Of a stretch of 64,000 nucleotides of DNA, positions 18,088-25,250 are shown in pieces (the first letter of the stretch is position 1; each line of letters starts with the position of its first letter). Under the pieces are notes generated by a model, which was given only the letters and a program-made list of their open reading frames with translations, ran no database searches and had not been told where the DNA came from. The DNA comes from Natronobeatus ordinarius. GTDB taxonomy: Archaea > Halobacteriota > Halobacteria > Halobacteriales > Natrialbaceae. The position numbers were made by a program, and so were the translations under genes. The DNA lies in contig NZ_CP101456.1 in the NCBI RefSeq assembly GCF_024362485.1, positions 2,232,001 through 2,296,000 of the forward strand, in the 5' to 3' direction.

Positions 18088-19566
18088 CTAATCGTCCGCC
18101 GGCGCGAGCACGTCCTGGTCGTCCTCGAGCAGCCGATCGAGCGCGTCGACCATCGCCGTCACGCTCGCGCGCGTGATGTCGGCTTCGCTCCTGGCGACGG
18201 TGACCGAGCGGTCGTCGCGGCTCATCGTCACCTCGACGGTGACGACGGCGTCGGTGCCGCCGGTGATCGCGTCGACCTGGTAGGCCTCGAGCTGGGCGTC
18301 GGCGGCCGTCCCAAGCGCCTTCCGGACGGCGGAGACGGCAGCGTCGACGGGACCAGAACCCGTGCCGGAGGCGACGTGTTCCTCGCCCGCGACGTCGAGT
18401 CGGACGCTCGCGGTCGGGACGTCGCTCCCGCTGATGGCGGTGAGCCCCAGCAGTTCGACGGTGCGCTCGCGGTCGTCGCCAGTGACGTCCTCGGCGACGG
18501 CCAGCAGGTCGGCGTCGGTGACCCGGCGGCCACGGTCGCCGAGTTCGGTCACCCGACTCGCGATCTCGGCGAGCTCGTCGTCGCTCGCCTCGACGCCGTG
18601 TTCCTCGAGCACGGCCTTCACGCCCGCCCGTCCGGTGTGTTTGCCGAGGGCGAGCCGACGCTCCCGACCGACCGTCTCCGGCGGGTAGGGCTCGTACATC
18701 TTCTCGTCTTTGAGCGTGCCGTCGGTGTGGATGCCGCTCTCGTGGGTGAAGGCGTTCTCGCCGATCACCGCCTTGTTTGGCGGGAGCGCCACGCCCGTCG
18801 CCCGGGAGACGACCTGCGCGAGTTCGTACAGCTCCGCGAGCTCGAGCGTCTCGACGTCGTAGACGTGTGCGAGAGCGATCGCCACCTCCTCTAAGGCGAC
18901 GTTGCCAGCGCGCTCCCCGAGCCCGTTGACGGTGCAGTGGACGAGGTCCGCACCCGCGGAGATACCCGCGAGGGCGTTCGTCACGCCGAGCCCGAGGTCG
19001 TCGTGGGTGTGAACGCTCGTCGGACCGAGCGCGGAGAGGCGGGAAACGGCCTCGTACGTTCGTTCGGGGCCCGTGTGACCGACCGTGTCGGCGAAACAGA
19101 CCCGGTCTGCACCCGCGTCGAGGGCGGTGCCCAGCAGCTCCTCGAGGTAGTCGAGGTCCGCACGCGAACCGTCCTCGCCGATGACCTCGACCCAGAGGCC
19201 GTGGGAGTTCGCGTACTCGACGAGCTCGGCCGTCGTCTCGAGGTTGCCCTCGTGAGTCGTTCCGACCTTGCCCTCGACGTGGCGGTCACTCGAGGGCACC
19301 ACGACGTGGACGCCATCGACGTCGCAGTCGAGCGCGAGGTCGACGTCGACCTGGAGTCCGCGACAGAAGCTCGTCACGAGCGCGTCGAGGTCGAGGTCGG
19401 TCACGCGGGAGATGCCCTGTCGTTCGCCCGCGCCGGTGCAGGCGCTGCCCGCCTCGATGACGGCCACGCCGGTTCGCTCGAGCGCGCGGGCGATCTCGAC
19501 TTTTTCGTCGGGGGAAAGGGAGATGCCTGGCGCTTGCTCACCGTCGCGAAGCGTCGTGTCGAGCAA
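18088..19566 (-). CDS. isopropylmalate/citramalate synthase (LeuA/CimA type), 5' end uncertain
   Basis: The protein has about 492 residues. The DRE-TIM barrel starts with [17 protein letters not shown] and carries [14 protein letters not shown] (metal histidines) and [14 protein letters not shown]. The C-terminal 130 residues match the LeuA allosteric domain. It condenses acetyl-CoA with pyruvate (isoleucine route) or 2-oxoisovalerate (leucine route); which one cannot be decided by eye. The only in-frame start is a TTG at 19566, exactly at the barrel, so the usual ten to thirty leading residues are lacking. The reading frame stays open upstream to a TAA near 19673 without a start codon. A TATA box and an ATG in another frame lie upstream (see 19628), suggesting a frameshift or a leader ORF. 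Confidence 0.85.
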   Translation of the reverse strand: MLDTTLRDGEQAPGISLSPDEKVEIARALERTGVAVIEAGSACTGAGERQGISRVTDLDLDALVTSFCRGLQVDVDLALDCDVDGVHVVVPSSDRHVEGKVGTTHEGNLETTAELVEYANSHGLWVEVIGEDGSRADLDYLEELLGTALDAGADRVCFADTVGHTGPERTYEAVSRLSALGPTSVHTHDDLGLGVTNALAGISAGADLVHCTVNGLGERAGNVALEEVAIALAHVYDVETLELAELYELAQVVSRATGVALPPNKAVIGENAFTHESGIHTDGTLKDEKMYEPYPPETVGRERRLALGKHTGRAGVKAVLEEHGVEASDDELAEIASRVTELGDRGRRVTDADLLAVAEDVTGDDRERTVELLGLTAISGSDVPTASVRLDVAGEEHVASGTGSGPVDAAVSAVRKALGTAADAQLEAYQVDAITGGTDAVVTVEVTMSRDDRSVTVARSEADITRASVTAMVDALDRLLEDDQDVLAPADD

Positions 19567-19627
19567 TTCAACGGTCCGATCGTCGGCTACCTGGAGTCCA
19601 TCGCGGCCGACTGTGAAGGGCTGAGAA

Positions 19628-19708
19628 TCAGTTTCGGGGTCGAATTTCCCGGCCAGCCGCCTTGCGGCGACTTACTCTATCCTCCACAGTGGGCGTCTCT
19701 CGTGCCAT
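19628..19708 (-). CDS. 26-residue leaderless upstream ORF before the isopropylmalate/citramalate synthase gene, out of frame
   Basis: It starts at an ATG about 30 bases after a good TATA box (19734-19741) and reads MARETPTVEDRVSRRKAAGR to a TGA. It is one base out of frame with the synthase ORF, and the two frames are both open between about 19628 and 19673. Either the real synthase starts here and a one-base indel has split the gene, or this is a regulatory leader peptide. It has no run of Leu or Ile codons, so classical attenuation is unlikely. Confidence 0.4.
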   Translation of the reverse strand: MARETPTVEDRVSRRKAAGREIRPRN

Positions 19709-19733
19709 GTGTAGGTCCAGGTATTCACGTCGA

Positions 19734-19741
19734 CTATAAAA
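19734..19741 (-). promoter_or_regulatory. TATA box upstream of the leader ORF and synthase gene
   Basis: On the minus strand this reads TTTTATAG inside CCCTTTTATAGTCG, centred 29 bases before the ATG at 19708. It is the only strong promoter-like sequence ahead of the isopropylmalate/citramalate synthase gene. Confidence 0.5.
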
Positions 19742-19799
19742 GGGCGTTGGAAAAGCAGAAATTTGCCTTCGTTTCGTCAGGGTTTCTGTTACGTTCGTC

Positions 19800-19900
19800 G
19801 GAGGTGGACGCTCGTTTCCCCACGTCGTAGTGGGAGGTGGACGCCTTTCGCCGCGCGTCGTAACCGGAGGGGAACACCCTTTCCCCCGCACGTCGTAGTC
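19800..19900 (+). repeat. three imperfect 33-35-bp tandem repeats before the PRTase gene
   Basis: The units are 19800-19832, 19833-19865 and 19866-19900. Each begins GGAGGTGGACGC or the variant GGAGGGGAACAC, has a pyrimidine-rich middle and contains CGTCGTA near its end. They stop ten bases before the ATG at 19911. They occupy the place of the core promoter and leader, so they may be regulator binding sites or part of the 5' UTR; GGAGGTG also resembles a ribosome binding site. Confidence 0.75.
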
Positions 19901-19910
19901 GACGACGATC

Positions 19911-20468
19911 ATGGAGGGAACTCTCCGCCCGCTCGTCCGGTCGCTGCGCGAGGCGCCGGTGGTCGAACGCGACGACTACGAGTACTTCGTCCACGGCGTC
20001 ACCGACGGTATCCCGCTGGTCGAACCCGACGTCCTGCGTGCGGTCGCCGACGGCATCCGCGATCGCGTCGATCTCGAGGCCGTCGACAAAATCGTCGCCC
20101 CGGAGTCGATGGGCATCCACCACGCGACCGCGCTCTCGCTCGAGACAGACGTGCCGTTCGTCGTCGTCCGCAAGCGCGCCTACGGCTTTCCCGACGAGGT
20201 GGCCGTCCACCAGGAGACGAGCTATGGTGAGAGCGAGATGCACGTAAACGGCATCGACGCCGGCGACCGGGTCCTCCTCGTCGACGACGTGTTCTCCTCG
20301 GGCGGAACGATCGAGGCCGTCTGCGCCGCCCTCGAGTCGATCGGCGCCGAGCTGGTCGACGTCGTGGTCGTCCTCCGCCGGGTGGACGTCGACGCCGAGT
20401 TGCCAGTCGAGGTGACGAGCCTCCTCGACGTGCGCGTCGAGGACGGCGAGGTCGTCGTCGTCGAGTGA
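19911..20468 (+). CDS. hpt: purine phosphoribosyltransferase (archaeal HGPRTase-like)
   Basis: The 185-residue protein has the PRPP-binding loop VLLVDDVFSSGGT at 121-133 and, before it, the archaeal Hpt-type KIVAPESMGIHHATALSLET and FVVVRKRAYGFPDE. It should salvage hypoxanthine, guanine or adenine by transferring phosphoribose from PRPP in the cytosol. The haloarchaeal 'HGPRTase-like' proteins share this length and motif order, but their base specificity is unsettled. The ATG at 19911 follows three tandem repeats that may control it. Confidence 0.9.
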   Translation: MEGTLRPLVRSLREAPVVERDDYEYFVHGVTDGIPLVEPDVLRAVADGIRDRVDLEAVDKIVAPESMGIHHATALSLETDVPFVVVRKRAYGFPDEVAVHQETSYGESEMHVNGIDAGDRVLLVDDVFSSGGTIEAVCAALESIGAELVDVVVVLRRVDVDAELPVEVTSLLDVRVEDGEVVVVE

Positions 20469-20521
20469 CTGGGCCGTACGTTTAACTCACGGGGTTGTGA
20501 TTCTTCGATTCACAGATCACT

Positions 20522-21079
20522 ATGTCCCCAGACCCATACGACCCGGAGCGGGTGGCGAAACTCACCAGCCCGAACGCCTTTCGGTACTGTTCGGGCGAGG
20601 AGCTCCGGACGTTCCTCGATCCCGCCCCCGACTGGTGCGTGGCCGACTTCGGCAGCGGTGGCGGCATCTTCACGAGCGAGCTCGCCCCGGTCGTCGACGC
20701 CGTCTTCGCGGTCGACGTCAGGCCGGGCCTCCACGCAGCCTACCGCGACCAGGGGGTGCCGGCGAACGTCACACCAATCACCGCCGACTTTACCTCGCTC
20801 CCCTTTCCCGACGACTCCCTCGACGGCGGCGTTTCGGTCCGAACGTATCACCACGGGTTCGAGCCGGCACTCGAGGAGGTCGCTCGCGTCCTCCGGCCGG
20901 GTGGCCGCCTCGTGATCGTCGACTGGTCAGCGACGGGTGCCGGGGAGCGCGACGCTCACGACGAGGACGAGTATCGCGACCTCGCGACTGCCCAGTCGGC
21001 GCTCCTCGAGGCCGACTTTCGCATCACGGACGCCCACGAGCGCCGTGAGACGTTCGTCGTGGTCGGCACGAAGCGGTAG
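20522..21079 (+). CDS. class I SAM-dependent methyltransferase
   Basis: The 185-residue protein has motif I VADFGSGGGIFTSEL, motif II acidic VDVRPG, motif III ITADFTSLPFPDDSLDG and post-III LEEVARVLRPGGRLVIVDWS, a standard Rossmann methyltransferase of the UbiE/Methyltransf_11 type. A segment DAHDEDEYRDL near residue 145 makes it acidic. The acceptor is unknown. The ATG at 20522 starts 53 bases after hpt; they may be cotranscribed. Confidence 0.88.
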   Translation: MSPDPYDPERVAKLTSPNAFRYCSGEELRTFLDPAPDWCVADFGSGGGIFTSELAPVVDAVFAVDVRPGLHAAYRDQGVPANVTPITADFTSLPFPDDSLDGGVSVRTYHHGFEPALEEVARVLRPGGRLVIVDWSATGAGERDAHDEDEYRDLATAQSALLEADFRITDAHERRETFVVVGTKR

Positions 21080-21093
21080 CCCACTCGCCTCCC

Positions 21094-21747
21094 GTGACGA
21101 CCACCCTCGAAAACCACGACGCGACGACAGCACCGGAGTTTCCCCCGGCGCCGGACGGCTACGCCGAGCCGTACGCGTTCGAGTATCCGACGCCCGTCTT
21201 GCTGCTCGGGTCGGTGCTCCTGGGGATCGGATCAACGCTCGGTTTCGGCGGCCTCTTGCTACTGGTCCAGAGAGCGGAGGTGGTCTCTGCGCTCGCCCAG
21301 GTGACGACCGACGGGGGGACGACGGGCTACGTGATCGACCTGACTGCCCTCGCCGTACCCCTGTTCGTCGCGTTGGTCGTGACGGCCGTCATCCACGAAC
21401 TGCTCCATGGCGCCGCCTTCGCCTACTACGGATACGACGTCTCCTACGGTGTCGTCCCCACGATGGGGGCGTTCTATGCGGCGGCCTTCAGCCAGTTCCA
21501 TGAGCGGGACGAACTGCTTCGCGTCGGCCTGGCGCCGCTCGTCGTCCTCACGACCGTCTGCGTTCCGTTACTGGCCGCTCCGGCTCCAACCGTTGCGATC
21601 ACAGCGGCGTTCGTGTTGATTCTGAACACGGCTGGCTCGATCGGCGATCTCTACGCCGTGTGGTACCTCCGGCGACTGCCTCGAGGAACGATCACCTACG
21701 ACGTCGACATCCGCCGCTCGTACGTCTACGAACCGCTCGAGCAGTAG
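21094..21747 (+). CDS. DUF3267 membrane protein with zinc-protease-like HExxH
   Basis: The 217-residue protein starts at a GTG, 14 bases after the methyltransferase stop. It has four or five hydrophobic segments. The third carries VIHELLHGAAFAYYGY, the HELLH motif of DUF3267 and M50-like membrane metalloproteases. A downstream Asp in NTAGSIGDLYAVWYL may be the third ligand. It probably acts within the membrane or is a relative that has lost activity. The target is unknown. Confidence 0.78.
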   Translation: MTTTLENHDATTAPEFPPAPDGYAEPYAFEYPTPVLLLGSVLLGIGSTLGFGGLLLLVQRAEVVSALAQVTTDGGTTGYVIDLTALAVPLFVALVVTAVIHELLHGAAFAYYGYDVSYGVVPTMGAFYAAAFSQFHERDELLRVGLAPLVVLTTVCVPLLAAPAPTVAITAAFVLILNTAGSIGDLYAVWYLRRLPRGTITYDVDIRRSYVYEPLEQ

Positions 21748-21774
21748 ACGGACGCCCCCGGCCCGTGAGTCCGA

Positions 21775-22122
21775 TCACTCCTCGAGGACGAGTTCGTCGC
21801 CCACCGAGAGTCCATCGGCCGCGCCGGCGGGGAGTTCGACGAGCAGGTCGCACTTCTCCCGGGCGTAGCCGATCCAGGGCCGGAGCCGTTCGATCCGTCG
21901 GACCCGATCGTCGACAATCCAGACGACGTCGATCGAAAAGGGGACGAACAGCATGTGGACGTCACGGGTCTTCGCCCGTCGAAATCGAAACGCGAGCGCG
22001 TAGTCGTCGGGAATCGACCGTCGAAACATTAGCCCCCGAGTTTGCGCGAGGATCGAGTCGGCGGTGTCGACCTCGCTCGCCAGCACCTCGGCGTCGCCGT
22101 CCGGATCCAAGACCAGTCGCAC
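21775..22122 (-). CDS. DUF192 family protein
   Basis: The 115-residue protein has the core LAQTRGLMFRRSIPDDYALAF, AKTRDVHMLFVPFSIDVVWI and the C-terminal DLLVELPAGAADGLSVGDELVL, which match the full DUF192 fold, a small beta-barrel of unknown function. A GTG at 22122 is chosen as start because a TATA-like GTTTTTACG (minus strand 22146-22153) lies 28 bases upstream; the 35-residue longer reading would begin in arginine-rich noise. Its promoter region is followed by the MITE and transposon. Confidence 0.85.
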   Translation of the reverse strand: MRLVLDPDGDAEVLASEVDTADSILAQTRGLMFRRSIPDDYALAFRFRRAKTRDVHMLFVPFSIDVVWIVDDRVRRIERLRPWIGYAREKCDLLVELPAGAADGLSVGDELVLEE

Positions 22123-22145
22123 GCGCTCGAGTCGGTGTGATCGGC

Positions 22146-22153
22146 GTAAAAAC
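22146..22153 (-). promoter_or_regulatory. TATA box for the DUF192 gene
   Basis: On the minus strand this reads TTTTTACG within GGTTTTTACGCC, centred 28 bases before the GTG at 22122. It decides the start. Confidence 0.5.
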
Positions 22154-22271
22154 CTTTCCGCTGGTCGTTGCACCGTCCGGCGCTGGAATCGCTGCCGTCG
22201 AGCCGCGGGCGCGTTCGGTCGCGTCATCCGTTCGTCTGACTGACATTCATTGCGGGGAGTGTGGTCAGCGG

Positions 22272-22394
22272 CTATAGTACACGTTGAAAGTCATTGCACA
22301 TCCGGCCACGAACATCGGCGGCCAGCCTCGGCCTCTTGCCGAGGCTGGCCGCTCGGCTGTGGCCGGGTGTAAATCGTTTCAACGAGTACTATAG
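22272..22394. mobile_element. 123-bp palindromic MITE-like element
   Basis: The ends CTATAGTACACGTTGAAA and, inverted, CTATAGTACTCGTTGAAA match in 17 of 18 bases. The centre is a 15-bp near-perfect stem around GGCCAGCCTCGGC (22320-22332) and its complement (22338-22350) with a 5-base loop. The arms between show further, weaker pairing. There is no coding capacity. The structure is that of a miniature inverted-repeat element moved by another element's transposase. The right end directly abuts the 4.8-kb transposon. Confidence 0.75.
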
Positions 22395-22430
22395 CAGTCC
22401 TCGGTAATCGAATCGAGATTCGCAACTTTG
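22395..22430 (+). repeat. left terminal inverted repeat of the transposon
   Basis: It begins CAGTCCTCGGTAATCGAATC and pairs with 27134-27169; mismatches are at positions 5, 16-18, 23, 29 and 35. Confidence 0.7.
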
Positions 22431-22655
22431 TAGCTGTTAGTTCCGTAAGTATCAAGACTTACTCAACAGACTAAAACAGCGTGAGCTTCCGCTAGGAATA
22501 TCAGAATCTGGATGATAGCCTGATTTCCGGTAATAGACTATTCTGTCCGCGTGCTTACAACGCTCGACATTGTCCCGCTTGACAAGGCCCATTCGCAGAG
22601 GACAGAGCTTCTGCTAACCACTATCCCTGAATCTGTAAATGCAGTTCCAAGACAA

Positions 22656-23045
22656 CTATTCGTAGTATTCGGAGGAATGACATCGGTCGATCCATTTCGT
22701 TTCATAGGTCGTGTGGCTCACTACTCGGCCTACGAGGTCAGAAAGGTCGGTCACACCCTCCTCTTGGCACCAGTCAATGCACTCCCGGTACAACTCAAGA
22801 TTCAACTCTTCCACGTCGGAGTCATCCAGTTCTTGGATTCGTAGCGAATCCACATTACCAAGATATGCGACAAACGCACGCGTATGCCCATCTAAGAGGG
22901 TCAGGTTTTCATCGAGGATATATACCGGGAGAGCGTCATATTCGGGGTCGTCGAAGTCAAACCACTCTATCACGTCTCGCATTTTCCGTGCGCTGATGTA
23001 AAGTTGGCTTGGATGCAGTTCTTCGTACAGGATAGTTGTAGCCAT
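22656..23045 (-). CDS. small ParB/sulfiredoxin-fold-like protein, transposon passenger
   Basis: The 129-residue protein has LHPSQLYISARKMRDV followed by ALPVYILDENLTLLDGHTRA, which matches the N-terminal ParB-like domain (the DGHTRA segment corresponds to the nucleotide-binding motif of ParB/Srx folds). The C-terminal part ends with WIDRCHSSEYYE. Similar short proteins exist in Firmicutes, where they stand alone. No HTH follows, so it is not a partitioning ParB. Codon use is AT-rich and unlike the host, consistent with transfer. It is divergent from the broken GNAT gene 53 bases away. Confidence 0.6.
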   Translation of the reverse strand: MATTILYEELHPSQLYISARKMRDVIEWFDFDDPEYDALPVYILDENLTLLDGHTRAFVAYLGNVDSLRIQELDDSDVEELNLELYRECIDWCQEEGVTDLSDLVGRVVSHTTYETKWIDRCHSSEYYE

Positions 23046-23256
23046 CTTCCGTCAATTCAACCCAATCTATTTCTTCCATTATTGAAAAGGTGTGGGCATG
23101 CCTGGTGCTGTGTATTTGCGTGGAGAGTCCGTTACCCTCCGAACAATTGAAGAGGAAGACATCGACTTTCTCCACGAGATGATTAATAATCCGGAGCTCT
23201 GGCAGGGATTCGGTGCTCCCGGACCTCGGAATAAACAGGAGATGGAAAGTGAAGTA

Positions 23257-23278
23257 CCACGGGTCGGGTGACCCGTGG
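23257..23278 (-). repeat. subterminal hairpin, tnpB-distal end
   Basis: A 9-bp perfect stem with loop GGGT, ten bases beyond the tnpB stop codon. It is the expected 3' border of an omega RNA. Confidence 0.75.
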
Positions 23279-23400
23279 CGTCCGTGTCTACCCTGTAGTC
23301 GGGGCAACGGTCTTTAATTCCTCTCGCGCTTGACTCTGCGAGTCTCGCGCCGACTTTCCGTGTCGGTAAACACCCGAAGCGAAAACTGCTCCGTGAGAGT
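23257..23400 (-). ncRNA. predicted omega (reRNA) guide RNA of TnpB, extent approximate
   Basis: In characterised TnpB systems the guide RNA overlaps the 3' end of tnpB and the element's right end, with the guide taken from the flank just outside. By position it would be minus-strand, from within the tnpB tail through the hairpin at 23257-23278. The guide would begin near 23254 and read into the 5' half of the GNAT gene (TTCACTTTCCATCTCC). This is inferred from family knowledge, not from a visible RNA signature. Confidence 0.35.
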
Positions 23401-24628
23401 CGGCCTCTTCACACAGGCCCGATGCCGTCCGTCTCACCTTCCGAACACTTGGAAGGGTTTCGAGAGACGGCACATTCTCATTCTGCTCGTGGAACCATTC
23501 TTGCGCCACACAAACCGCTGCTTTCCGGTCAGCGTGGTCTTGGAAGTCGCACTCCATACATTTGAACCGCTTCCAACGCCGATTCGCTCGCTCGGTGTGC
23601 AAGCATTCCGTTCGCGGACAGCGTTGACTCGTGTACGCCGGGTCAACATCGTCTGAGGGGATTCCACCCCAAGCGGCTTTGTACGTCACCATATCTCGGA
23701 GTGCGGCGAACGGCAAGGAGTGCAAGCGCCGGTTCATTCGCGTGCCGTAATCGATTGAGTCTCGCATGTCTTTGAGGTCTTCAAAGACGATTACCGGTTC
23801 GTTGAATTGCGAAACCCATCGTGTTACGTCGCGCGATACTTTATGGAGTTGGTCGTGAACGAAGTCTTGTTCTTCGGTTTGGACCACGTTCTCGAACGCG
23901 GATTGTCCGACTTTCTGCATCCGCTTCCGTTTGGTGAAAAACTCGTGGCGAACTCGTTTGATGTCGGGGTACTCGATGACGACTGAATCGAGTACGTCAC
24001 CAGTAGCTCTATTCAGCGCGGTGAGTGCCACGCAGTCCTCGTTAATGTCCACACCAACTACTGTCTCTGCGTAGTCTGGAGACGCTACGGTGCGTGTCTT
24101 GTGGGTGACTGTGACGTGTACTCGCCATTCGTCGTGTTTATACACGAGTTCAGCTACGCCCACTCTCCACGAGTCAGAGTTAAGAGCGTTCTTGACTCGT
24201 TCGAGGTGGTTGGGACTACCGCGAAGTACGCCTTTGACGTGGTTGTACGGTTTGTAACTGACTCTGAAGCGAACATCTCCCGAATCATCTACAGTGAGGG
24301 CGTATCCTTCGTTGTGATTCATCCGCATTGGATACGTCTCGTCAATGTAGGGAAACGGTCGGCCCCACTCGTTGTCTTTGTGGTCGTGGTACGTCTCTAT
24401 CTCACCCAGTGCTTTCTGGACGAGGAGTTGAGTCGTGTTTTTCACGAGGTTGGCGTTATCCACTACGGTGTCGTGGATGTCGTCCCAGTCCCATCCCTCA
24501 CGGTCGAGGCGGTTGACTTCGTTGCGAACTCGTCGGGCTTCGAGACACCCTTTGTACAAGTTGTCAGGACTACCCGTTTGGATGGTTAATCCAAAAGAAA
24601 GCGTCTGGGTCAGTCCTGCATCTTGCAT
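23288..24628 (-). CDS. tnpB: TnpB/OrfB RNA-guided endonuclease-like protein
   Basis: The 446-residue protein (counted from the ATG at 24628) has the RuvC triad: Asp194 in VVGVDINEDC, Glu283 in VIVFEDLKD and Asp367 in DHADRKAAV. The zinc finger is Cys337/Cys342/Cys357/Cys360 (SQRCPRTEC and KCMEC). All catalytic residues are present, so it may be an active nuclease. A GTG at 24685 would add 19 residues and run into the end hairpin; the ATG is preferred. The last 60 residues after the finger are polar and variable. It splits a GNAT gene on the opposite strand. Confidence 0.9.
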   Translation of the reverse strand: MQDAGLTQTLSFGLTIQTGSPDNLYKGCLEARRVRNEVNRLDREGWDWDDIHDTVVDNANLVKNTTQLLVQKALGEIETYHDHKDNEWGRPFPYIDETYPMRMNHNEGYALTVDDSGDVRFRVSYKPYNHVKGVLRGSPNHLERVKNALNSDSWRVGVAELVYKHDEWRVHVTVTHKTRTVASPDYAETVVGVDINEDCVALTALNRATGDVLDSVVIEYPDIKRVRHEFFTKRKRMQKVGQSAFENVVQTEEQDFVHDQLHKVSRDVTRWVSQFNEPVIVFEDLKDMRDSIDYGTRMNRRLHSLPFAALRDMVTYKAAWGGIPSDDVDPAYTSQRCPRTECLHTERANRRWKRFKCMECDFQDHADRKAAVCVAQEWFHEQNENVPSLETLPSVRKVRRTASGLCEEADSHGAVFASGVYRHGKSARDSQSQAREELKTVAPTTG

Positions 24629-24681
24629 CGTCAATAAATTGTCGTGAATCGTTGTAAGTGTAGTGATTTGTCGGCATTCAC

Positions 24682-24703
24682 CCACGGGTCAGGTGACCCG
24701 TGG
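24682..24703 (-). repeat. subterminal hairpin, tnpB-proximal end
   Basis: The 9-bp stem is identical to that at 23257-23278, with loop AGGT. It marks the left end of the nested element. Confidence 0.75.
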
Positions 24704-25214
24704 TACTCTGCCTTGACCGCTGATAGATTTGAGGAACAGAATTCAGGAGTCGCGTTGCTCATCTGCCGTGAAGAGGCGGTAGGCCGAGTTCGGCTCGTAG
24801 ACGTTGACAAGAACTGGGGTAACGCTGAACTCACCTGCTATGTGGCTCCTGAATCCCAACGGCAAGGGGTAGCCACCGAGGCCTGCCGGTTGGTGATTGA
24901 TTATGGATTCGACTACCTACCGATTAACAAAATCACAGCTCGAATCTTCGATTCCAACCAATCCTCGCGTGGGCTGGCCGACAAACTTGGATTCGCTCAC
25001 GAGGGGACTCTTCAAGATCACGTCTTCCATGAGGGGCAATACCTTGACCTCCACTGTTATGGACTTTTAGAGGAAGACTGGCGGTCAAACGAATAGAGTC
25101 TTTACCTCGTCAGATGGGTTGATGGTCTCGGTCGTACTGGAACACAATGTTCACCCACCTATTCATCGACTGTTCCACTATGGATAATGCCTAATCAATT
25201 GAGACTCGAAACGG

Positions 25215-25222
25215 TATTTTAA
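25215..25222 (+). promoter_or_regulatory. TATA box of the transposase gene
   Basis: TATTTTAA lies 29-36 bases before the ATG at 25251. It is in the 150-base gap after the GNAT fragment, which otherwise holds no gene. Confidence 0.5.
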
Positions 25223-25250
25223 CGGCGGCTACCCATCAATTGTCTTGGAA

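Larger units (their letters stand above)
23257..24703 (-). mobile_element. IS200/IS605-family element of IS1341 type (TnpB only)
   Basis: Both ends carry the same 22-base hairpin, CCACGGGTC-N4-GACCCGTGG, at 23257-23278 (right end of the element in its own orientation) and 24682-24703 (left end). Between them lies a tnpB gene and no tnpA, so it depends on a transposase elsewhere. No target duplication is visible, as expected for this family. It interrupts the GNAT gene. The true cleavage points probably lie within a few bases outside the hairpins, where TAC occurs on both sides. Confidence 0.85.
23098..25096 (+). pseudogene. GNAT acetyltransferase split by a TnpB-only IS element
   Basis: The 5' part (23098 to about 23256) encodes MPGAVYLRGESVTLRTIEEE and continues to NPELWQGFGAPGPRNKQEME, a RimJ/RimL-like GNAT N-terminus. 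The 3' part (about 24704-25096) resumes with LTADRFEEQNSGVALLICRE and includes the acetyl-CoA motif YVAPESQRQGVATEACRLVI. Joined, they would give about 180 residues, a complete GNAT. In the sequence between lies the nested element at 23257-24703. The exact joint is unclear: a simple junction at GTAC would be out of frame by one base, so bases were lost or gained. The gene is dead as it stands. Confidence 0.85.

Noticed and set aside
22551-22844. 97-codon plus-strand ORF in the transposon
   Set aside because: Antisense to the ParB-like gene, which has a coherent domain pattern.
25097-25250. a second left end for the transposase near 25.1 kb
   Set aside because: TCTCGGT occurs at 25130, but the following bases do not match the terminal repeat, while the match at 22395 extends over 36 bases.
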